Source of the DNA: a virus
Length of the DNA stretch: 31,290 bases
Virus record (IMG/VR): IMGVR_UViG_3300035034_000262
Location: 1 to 31,290 of that record
Direction: 5' to 3' (one strand)
The position numbers and the translations under genes are program-made. The notes beneath the pieces are model-generated. The model worked only from the letters and a program-made list of their open reading frames with translations, was not told where the DNA came from and did not search any database. Positions 1-5,653 of this stretch are shown one piece after another. How positions within the stretch are numbered: the first letter of the stretch is position 1; every line of letters begins with the position of its first letter.

Positions 1-827
1 AAAGTTTCTTTGATGAAGCTAGCTTCTTCGTATGAGATAGGAACGTCAATGGTAACTCTCAGATACATCTTTGACTTAATGATATTGTCAGTGTCGTCAA
101 GCAGCTCTGATAATTTGATAGTACGATACTTAGGGGCGTTAGGCCAATCTATGTATTCTGGCTCCTTGTCGTTTTCTTTGTCAATTATCATCATACCTCT
201 AGCGTCGTCCCAAGCATCAGCGTAGTTGTGAGGGAAAGCATTACCGATGTAATGTATCTTACCTCGCTTCTGACGTTTGTGGAAGTGACCACTAAACACA
301 TATTCTTGATGCTGAAAGTGATCTGCTTTGAGGTCACCGTGATCAGGCATCTGTACCATTGCGTTCATGTAGAAGCTAGGTAGCTCGAAGTGTCCAAACA
401 GATATTTTGCTTTGATTTTAGACATCTTCTTCCATTCGTCGCCAACTAGCCACGGTACAAGTGCAACATCATCTTTTTCCACAATCTCGTTGACAATTGT
501 CACACCAGGTACGTGCCGACCAAACTCAACAGAGTGGATATCACGTTTGTCCTTGTAGTACAAGTCATGATTGCCAGGAAAGAAGAAAAACTGCTCAAAT
601 GATTCGCCAAGTTTTTCTAAAATCCGTAGAGATGATTGCAGGGTAGAGATGTTGATCGTGTTGCGATTGTGGTGGTAATCTCCGCAAAAAATACCTGTTT
701 CGCACCCTGCTTTTTTCGCTTCTTCGATATACCAGTCTATGAATTCTTCACAGTCCTGGTTGTGTACCTTGGAGTTTCCTTTAAGGCCAAGGTGTAAGTC
801 TGTGAAAACAGCGGCTTTTTTAAACAT
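1..827 (-). CDS. 47: gp47-like recombination endonuclease subunit (SbcD/Mre11 family), 3'-truncated by window edge
   Basis: This is the nuclease subunit of the T4 gp46/gp47 complex, the phage counterpart of SbcCD/Mre11-Rad50, which resects DNA ends for recombination-dependent replication and degrades DNA. The first 275 residues are present and the C-terminus lies off the left edge. Calcineurin-type metallophosphoesterase motifs appear in order: TDLHLG (about residues 9-14), CGDYHHN (about 48-54), PGNHDLYYKD (about 84-93), then FGHFELP and SGHFHKRQ, which supply metal-binding histidines. The ATG at 827 is preceded by a strong GGAGGA ribosome site (complement of 831-836). The gene lies 55 bp downstream of gp55 on the same strand but has its own sigma70-type promoter in the gap. 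A gp46 partner would be expected further left. Family assignment is secure; T4 numbering is by homology only. Confidence 0.93.
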   Translation of the reverse strand, partial: MFKKAAVFTDLHLGLKGNSKVHNQDCEEFIDWYIEEAKKAGCETGIFCGDYHHNRNTINISTLQSSLRILEKLGESFEQFFFFPGNHDLYYKDKRDIHSVEFGRHVPGVTIVNEIVEKDDVALVPWLVGDEWKKMSKIKAKYLFGHFELPSFYMNAMVQMPDHGDLKADHFQHQEYVFSGHFHKRQKRGKIHYIGNAFPHNYADAWDDARGMMIIDKENDKEPEYIDWPNAPKYRTIKLSELLDDTDNIIKSKMYLRVTIDVPISYEEASFIKET

Positions 828-846
828 TTTTCCTCCAGTTCGTAAG

Positions 847-875
847 AGTATACCACACTAAGTTGTTGATGTCAA
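847..875 (-). promoter_or_regulatory. sigma70-type promoter for gp47
   Basis: On the minus strand, TTGACA (complement of 870-875) is followed after exactly 17 bases by TATACT (complement of 847-852). The start site would be near 840, giving a leader of about 13 bases that contains the GGAGGA ribosome site of gp47. It lies in the 55-bp gap after gp55. This looks like a promoter for unmodified host RNA polymerase and suggests early expression of gp47 independent of gp55. Confidence 0.78.
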
Positions 876-882
876 ACGATTT

Positions 883-1704
883 TTATTTTTCTTCGTTGTT
901 ACGCTTGAGTTCCGCTTCCCACTGCCCTTCTTGCTGTCGGGTGTAGCTGGGATTCAGATCGTTCATCTCAAGGATGTCATCACGTATTCTTTGGTTGGTC
1001 TTCTCAATATTGATAATGCGAACAAAGCTGTTCGTTACTGCGGTGGTGTAGTATGCAAATGGATTTTGAGACTTGCTCTCGTCGAACTGCAAACCAATCT
1101 GTGCAAGCTGTAGGATAGCTTGACCTCGCATCTCGTCGTTGTACGTGTAACCACGCACGTTGCCTCTAGTCGCGTACCTGTCACAGAGCTTGAGCCACAT
1201 CTTAGCAAGCTCGTTTGTAGCCTTGCCTTTTTCTTTGTTAAACTTGCCTGTGTCTACATCGCCCTCCCAATGACTTTTGCCTACTAACTGCAAGTCGCTA
1301 GCGTCGTCGAATTTCCAATGCTGGAATGGCGGAAAGCTGAGCTTGACCTTAGTGTCAGCAACTGTTTTAGGTTTACGTTTGCGTCCGGGTGCATCTGGAA
1401 TATGATCAAACGTCATGATGCGAAAGATCAATTCTTCCTTGGTAATATCTTGAGGGCTTACTTCGCAGTCGGCTTGTTTGACCTTTTCTCCGGCAATCTT
1501 CCTACGTTCGTAGTCCTGAGTACTCAGTCGTTTAGCTTTATTTTGCTTGGCCTCTTCGGTAGTGTGGTGGGTGATATCAAAGACTGAATCTAGTATGATA
1601 TCGTATCTGTGGTATTCTGGTTTTGTAAAACTGCAAAAAGTGTTCTTTGATCTGTGAATCTGCTCCAGTATGTCTTTGTTGTTTAAGTAATTTTTCTTTC
1701 TCAA
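883..1704 (-). CDS. 55: gp55-like sigma factor for late transcription (enlarged)
   Basis: This is the phage sigma factor that directs host core RNA polymerase to late promoters of the TATAAATA type. Two blocks match my recollection of T4 gp55: an N-terminal YLNNKDILEQI (residues 5-15; T4 has YVNNKELLQAI) and a sigma-region-2-like C-terminal block from about residue 185 (GYTYNDEMRGQAI, then FDESKSQNPFAYYTTAV and SFVRIINIEK). Length is 273 residues against about 185 in T4. The difference is a lysine-rich segment of roughly 115 residues between the two blocks. The end (ELKRNNEEK) lacks the hydrophobic/acidic LDFLYE-like tail by which T4 gp55 binds the sliding clamp. The start is TTG at 1704, chosen because GGAG (complement of 1712-1715) sits 7 bases upstream and the next in-frame ATG would remove the conserved N-terminal block. 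It is divergent from the late operon it should activate. Confidence 0.88.
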   Translation of the reverse strand: MRKKNYLNNKDILEQIHRSKNTFCSFTKPEYHRYDIILDSVFDITHHTTEEAKQNKAKRLSTQDYERRKIAGEKVKQADCEVSPQDITKEELIFRIMTFDHIPDAPGRKRKPKTVADTKVKLSFPPFQHWKFDDASDLQLVGKSHWEGDVDTGKFNKEKGKATNELAKMWLKLCDRYATRGNVRGYTYNDEMRGQAILQLAQIGLQFDESKSQNPFAYYTTAVTNSFVRIINIEKTNQRIRDDILEMNDLNPSYTRQQEGQWEAELKRNNEEK

Positions 1705-1721
1705 GGTTAGTCTCCAGTAAT

Positions 1722-1730
1722 GTATTTATT
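1722..1730 (-). promoter_or_regulatory. possible late promoter for gp55 (AATAAATAC)
   Basis: The complement reads AATAAATAC, the same nine bases found before gp6 and before the 202-residue gene. It overlaps the -10 box of the sigma70 promoter. If used, transcription would begin near 1716, just at the ribosome site, leaving a very short leader. It could allow late autoregulation of gp55, or the resemblance may come from the AT-rich -10 region. Confidence 0.4.
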
Positions 1731-1756
1731 ATAATGTATGTAGTTAATTTTGTCAA
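1728..1756 (-). promoter_or_regulatory. consensus sigma70 promoter for gp55
   Basis: On the minus strand, TTGACA (complement of 1751-1756) and TATAAT (complement of 1728-1733) are separated by exactly 17 bases, a full match to the Escherichia coli sigma70 consensus. Predicted start is near 1721, about 17 bases before the TTG start, leaving room for the GGAG ribosome site at 1712-1715. This is what an early promoter read by unmodified host polymerase should look like. Its -35 box abuts the late promoter of the divergent operon. Confidence 0.85.
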
Positions 1757-1764
1757 CTAAATAT
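1757..1764 (+). promoter_or_regulatory. late promoter for the rightward baseplate operon (CTAAATAT)
   Basis: CTAAATAT resembles the T4 late box TATAAATA. With the usual 6-7-base offset, transcription would start near 1771, just before the AAGGA ribosome site at 1774-1778 and the ATG at 1786. It lies directly next to the -35 box of the divergent gp55 promoter. Confidence 0.55.
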
Positions 1765-1785
1765 ATGAAATATAAGGAATTTCGT

Positions 1786-2652
1786 ATGACAACCAATCCA
1801 GGTGACAACTTAACACCTAAAGAGCAAGCCCAGGACGAATCGGCGCTGTCCACATTTGGCGGCTTTGCCGAAGATGCGGCAAGCACTGCATTCGAAGATA
1901 TATCAGAGTCGTTTGGGTTTGCAAAAAAGAAAAGATCGTCACGTTTACTAGACAGTCAAAACACTAGATCAAGCGGCAATGCTCAGGCAAGGTTTAAGGT
2001 TGATGATCCGGACTGGCGAGTAAAGATAGGAGTACCGAGTCAGTTTTCAAAATCTGGTTTGTTAAAACCATTGGCCAGCAGCGGCAATGCAATGATTTTT
2101 CCTTATACTCCAACAATTATTCTCGGGCATAATGCGAGTTATAACAGCTTACAACCAGTGCATACTAATTATCCTTTCCAGGTATATGAAAACAGTAGTG
2201 TCCAAGAAATAGTTATTACTGGAGATTTTACTGTTGAAAATGCACAACAAGGTCAGTACTGGATTGCGGTTATACACTTCCTTAGAAGTATAACAAAGAT
2301 GTTTTACGGTGGAAGCGACAATAGCGGGCAGCCGCCACCGTTGGTGAAATTGGACGGTTATGGAGACTACGTTTTTAACAAGGTTCCTTGTGTGATTACA
2401 AACTTTACAGTGGACATGCCGGCTAACGTTGATTATATTGCTGTTCCGATGCAGGCAGAGAACGTAGGTTCGGACACACCAGGCGGAGCAGGTGGTCAGT
2501 TTACACAGAACTCGGGCACAGCTTGGGCACCGTCGAACAGTTTGATAACGGTTACTCTGCATCCAACATACAGCAGAAAGCAAGTGTCACAGTTTAATCT
2601 TAACGATTTTGTTAATGGTGACTTTATTGTTAATGGTAGAGGATTTATCTAA
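1786..2652 (+). CDS. gp48-like baseplate tail-tube cap protein
   Basis: This is probably the protein at the junction of baseplate and tail tube from which tube polymerisation starts. It has 288 residues; T4 gp48 has 364. The support is a pattern match to the C-terminal half of gp48: a strand followed by an aromatic helix (VQEIVITGDFTVENAQ then IAVIHFLRSITKMFYGG, about residues 139-175, like T4 DLTPRSTEDLMAI...YFNYFSYGE), then VPCVITNFTVDMP and a final strand NSLITVTLHPTYSRKQ near the end. The first 70 residues are polar and low in complexity. I chose ATG 1786 because AAGGA lies 7 bases upstream and the predicted late transcript starts after the earlier in-frame ATG (1765) and TTG (1750). It is the first gene of the rightward operon and overlaps gp53 by one base. 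It could instead be a gp54-type protein; only one such gene is present here. Confidence 0.6.
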   Translation: MTTNPGDNLTPKEQAQDESALSTFGGFAEDAASTAFEDISESFGFAKKKRSSRLLDSQNTRSSGNAQARFKVDDPDWRVKIGVPSQFSKSGLLKPLASSGNAMIFPYTPTIILGHNASYNSLQPVHTNYPFQVYENSSVQEIVITGDFTVENAQQGQYWIAVIHFLRSITKMFYGGSDNSGQPPPLVKLDGYGDYVFNKVPCVITNFTVDMPANVDYIAVPMQAENVGSDTPGGAGGQFTQNSGTAWAPSNSLITVTLHPTYSRKQVSQFNLNDFVNGDFIVNGRGFI

Positions 2653-2954
2653 TGGCAAAGTATGCTTCGTCAAGCCCCTGGTACGAAACAGGTGTCACTT
2701 CTTTGGGCAGCTTAGATCTGCTGAGAATACGCCCGGTGCCAGCAGAACCAGATGATCTGCAATACGTAATTGAAACACAGTACACATATCGTCCAGATTT
2801 GTTAGCCTACGATTATTACGGTACTCCTAAGTTATGGTGGGTTTTTGCTCAGCGTAACATGGATGTAATCAAAGATCCTGTCTATGACATGATAGCTGGT
2901 ACTACAATCTATCTTTCAAAGCCGTCAACACTAAAGAAAGTACTAGGAGTATAA
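2652..2954 (+). CDS. 53: gp53-like baseplate wedge protein
   Basis: This is a wedge component which in T4 helps join neighbouring wedges around the hub. The characteristic core is YRPDLLAYDYYGTPKLWWVF (about residues 47-66), followed by AQRNMDVIKDP and a hydrophobic end GTTIYLSKPS. Length is 100 residues against 196 in T4 gp53, so this is the compact form containing only the conserved domain. The ATG overlaps the stop of the preceding gene (TAATG at 2650-2654) and AGAGGA lies 8 bases upstream, so translation is probably coupled. The order gp53, hub, gp5, gp25, gp6 supports the call. Confidence 0.85.
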   Translation: MAKYASSSPWYETGVTSLGSLDLLRIRPVPAEPDDLQYVIETQYTYRPDLLAYDYYGTPKLWWVFAQRNMDVIKDPVYDMIAGTTIYLSKPSTLKKVLGV

Positions 2955-2955
2955 T

Positions 2956-5652
2956 ATGCAGAGGAACCGCGAAGATCTTGAAAGACACCTTAACGAGCAA
3001 AATGGCGGCTCAGAAGATGACGGATTCTTTTCGAATTTTACAGGTCTGTTTAGCGGCAGCGCTGACGATAGCAGTAGCGACATTAGGGTTCTAGACAATC
3101 AAGCCGACGGACTTAGAAAAGATAGGACAGCGAGTGTATTCAGTAGCGACACACCGTCGCAGCGAAGGAATGCATCAGCAGCTATCAGCACACCTAATAA
3201 CGAAGTTCCTAACACAGCGTCTGCGTCTACCAGTACTCCAAACAGTGCATCTTTTTCTCCCAAAGACGAGTCTTCGGCAGACACCGCAATCAAAGAGACA
3301 CCAAGCAAGTTTCGTGTCAAGTCTAATCAGAGCAGTAATGGTAAGCCAGAAGGTAAAGTTTCTTTCTTAGATAATCCGTTGAGAGAGTATGCATCATTCA
3401 ACTGCATAATGTCTCTAGGAGCACTAACGTCTCAGAGTCTAAACGACCCAATTAACACCTATCGAAAGAACGGCGCGGATTTTACAATCCTAAAGTCAGG
3501 AGGCGGCGGAGTCGACGAGCGAAGAGTAACAACAGCGTTTGATGCTCAACAGTCAGGAAACTTAGAATATTTCATTGACGACCTGCGTATGGAAGCTATT
3601 CTCAACCCTAATCAAAGAACAGGCATGAGCACAGCAACTACGTTTTCTTTCAAAGTTATAGAACCGTACAGTCTAGGGTTATTTTTACAGAGCTTGCAGA
3701 TAGCAGCAGGAAAGGCCGGGTTCCTGAACTACTTAAAAGCACCGTTCTTGTTAGAGCTTGACTTTATTGGGTACGACGATTTTAGCAATTCAGTTCCGAT
3801 TGATATGTCCTCAAGAAAGATTCCTTTCAAGTTAGTAGACGTAAGATTTGATGTAAACAATGGCGGATCAACATACGAAGTCACATGTGTACCGTGGAAC
3901 GGCCAGTCTTTAGCTGACGAAGTTCAGCGTATAAAAGAACCTCTCAGTATTAGAGGTGCAACAGTAGCCGATGCACTCACAGTAGGTGAACAGAGCCTTA
4001 CTGCAATAGTCAACGAAAGGATGCGCGAGCAAGCAGAAAAAGACGGCATTCCAGTACAGGACTATTTCATAGTTAAATTTCCGACAGTTGTAGCTACACA
4101 AGGTAACGCCAGTAAAACATCCGCTCCTCCAGGATCTGCAACCTTTAATCCTAACGTACAAAGCGGCAATGCAACAGGCAATGCTGTACCAGACCAGGCT
4201 AAGACTACTGTAGGACAACAGGGATCGGTTTCTGATTCTAACATCTATCAATCGTTGATTGGATTTGCAACTTCTGACATCAACAGGATTGGCAACAGTA
4301 AAATAGTTAACAGCTTTTCGTCAGGATCTGAGCATCCGTATTCTCAGTCAAGCGATGTATATGATGAAGAAAATAACATTGTTAGAAGAAATGGCATAGA
4401 ACTTCGTCTTTCTGCAGACGAGCGTGTTTATAAGTTTCCGCAGAATATGACCATTCAGAAGATTATCGAAGAGATGGTTTTGATTAGTAACTACGGCGTA
4501 GACCAATTTTCTAAAATAGACAATGAAGGCAAGATCACTTGGTTCAGGATTGAGGTAGAATGCTATGTTTTGGATTCGATTATAACAGAGGATAGAACAG
4601 GTTTTCGTCCTAGAGTGTTTGTTTACAATGTAGTTCCTTACAAGGTACATGCTAGTGCCTTTGTACCACCTAACAAAAAAGTTCCAGGCGGCATCGCACT
4701 ACTAAATCAAGTATCAAAACAATACGATTATATCTACAGCGGCGAAAACGAAGACGTCCTAAGTTTTGATATTAGATTCAATACTGCATTCTTTGAAGCC
4801 CTGCAAACAGACCTAGGTAACAAAGTTTCTGGAGAAATACTAAACAGTCGTGATAACGCAACTAAAGAGGACAACAGTGTTGAAGGCACCATTGATACAT
4901 CGGACGGCGACATACATGGGTCTGGAGCGGCTACCGGCAGAGTTAATAGCACAGGGCAGTCGATAGGTGGCTCGTTTGGTATCAACAGAAAGCAAAGTCT
5001 AGCTAAGCAGTTCCATCATATTTTGTTGAATAGTGACGCAGACTTGATCACAGCAGAGATAGAGATATGGGGAGACCCTTACTACATTCCGGATACAGGT
5101 ACTGGTAATTTCACAGATGAGAACAGTGGAGTAACAGCAACACTAACTAAGAACGGGTCAATAGATTATCAACGCAATGAAGTTGATATATCAATCAACT
5201 TTAGAACGCCGGTTGATTATAATAACGATGGACTCTTATCGTTCCAGAAAGATTCGGTAGAAACTGTAGCAGGATTTAGTGGGTTTTACAAGGTAATTGA
5301 CATAGTTACTTCTATTTCCGGAAACCAGTTTACACAGCGATTAACTCTTGTAAGACGTAAGAACCAGTCAGTTGACGGTGTTAGCAAGGTTCGAGCAGTT
5401 GCTGAGCAAGCCAAAGAAGATGGTACTAACGAGTCGCCAACTAACAGCAGTAACGAAGGTGCAAGTAGCTCTGGTTCAGGCAATGCAGCAGGCAATTCAC
5501 CGACCGGTAGTTCTCCGGTTACTACTGACAACATAGGACGTACTTTCCCTTCAGGAGGAAGAGATCCACGTGTAGACACACCAAATCAGTCAATTGAAGA
5601 AAGTCGACAAGATTTAGCGCAAAGAAGTTTAACCAACAGAAGAAACAGTTAA
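2956..5652 (+). CDS. large baseplate central-hub protein (gp27-like by position)
   Basis: This 898-residue protein lies directly upstream of gp5, where a hub partner (gp27 in T4, 391 residues) is expected. Residues 1-135 are Ser/Asn/Asp-rich and probably disordered. A folded part begins near residue 140 (YASFNCIMSLGALTSQSLND) with KVIEPYSLGLFLQSLQ and PFLLELDFIGYDD. A low-complexity segment of Ser, Gly, Asn and Pro (about 375-430) separates it from a second folded part with VYKFPQNMTIQKIIEEMV and YDYIYSGENEDVLSFDI. The last folded part has ITAEIEIWGDPYYIP and GFYKVIDIVTSISGNQFTQ, the latter typical of tail-hub proteins. Residues 815-898 are again Ser/Gly-rich. A DYNNDG loop begins at residue 754. 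AGGAG at 2945-2949 precedes the ATG. The hub role is inferred; I see no direct gp27 signature. Confidence 0.55.
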   Translation: MQRNREDLERHLNEQNGGSEDDGFFSNFTGLFSGSADDSSSDIRVLDNQADGLRKDRTASVFSSDTPSQRRNASAAISTPNNEVPNTASASTSTPNSASFSPKDESSADTAIKETPSKFRVKSNQSSNGKPEGKVSFLDNPLREYASFNCIMSLGALTSQSLNDPINTYRKNGADFTILKSGGGGVDERRVTTAFDAQQSGNLEYFIDDLRMEAILNPNQRTGMSTATTFSFKVIEPYSLGLFLQSLQIAAGKAGFLNYLKAPFLLELDFIGYDDFSNSVPIDMSSRKIPFKLVDVRFDVNNGGSTYEVTCVPWNGQSLADEVQRIKEPLSIRGATVADALTVGEQSLTAIVNERMREQAEKDGIPVQDYFIVKFPTVVATQGNASKTSAPPGSATFNPNVQSGNATGNAVPDQAKTTVGQQGSVSDSNIYQSLIGFATSDINRIGNSKIVNSFSSGSEHPYSQSSDVYDEENNIVRRNGIELRLSADERVYKFPQNMTIQKIIEEMVLISNYGVDQFSKIDNEGKITWFRIEVECYVLDSIITEDRTGFRPRVFVYNVVPYKVHASAFVPPNKKVPGGIALLNQVSKQYDYIYSGENEDVLSFDIRFNTAFFEALQTDLGNKVSGEILNSRDNATKEDNSVEGTIDTSDGDIHGSGAATGRVNSTGQSIGGSFGINRKQSLAKQFHHILLNSDADLITAEIEIWGDPYYIPDTGTGNFTDENSGVTATLTKNGSIDYQRNEVDISINFRTPVDYNNDGLLSFQKDSVETVAGFSGFYKVIDIVTSISGNQFTQRLTLVRRKNQSVDGVSKVRAVAEQAKEDGTNESPTNSSNEGASSSGSGNAAGNSPTGSSPVTTDNIGRTFPSGGRDPRVDTPNQSIEESRQDLAQRSLTNRRNS

Positions 5653-5653
5653 T

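Noticed and set aside
828-882. Intrinsic terminator between gp55 and gp47
   Set aside because: There is an A/T-rich run near 880-890 but no stable hairpin before it; the gap is better explained by the sigma70 promoter.
1730-1735. Rightward TATAAT as a sigma70 promoter for the baseplate operon
   Set aside because: The hexamer is the symmetric partner of the leftward -10, but no acceptable -35 is present 16-18 bases upstream (TTAGTC at 1707-1712).
1750-1785. Earlier starts (TTG 1750, ATG 1765) for the gp48-like gene
   Set aside because: Neither has a ribosome site, and both precede the predicted late transcript start near 1771; ATG 1786 has AAGGA at 7 bases.
2149-2583. A 144-codon leftward open frame opposite the gp48-like gene
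   Set aside because: The translation is Cys-rich and without family resemblance, it has no ribosome site, and it lies wholly opposite a well-supported gene.
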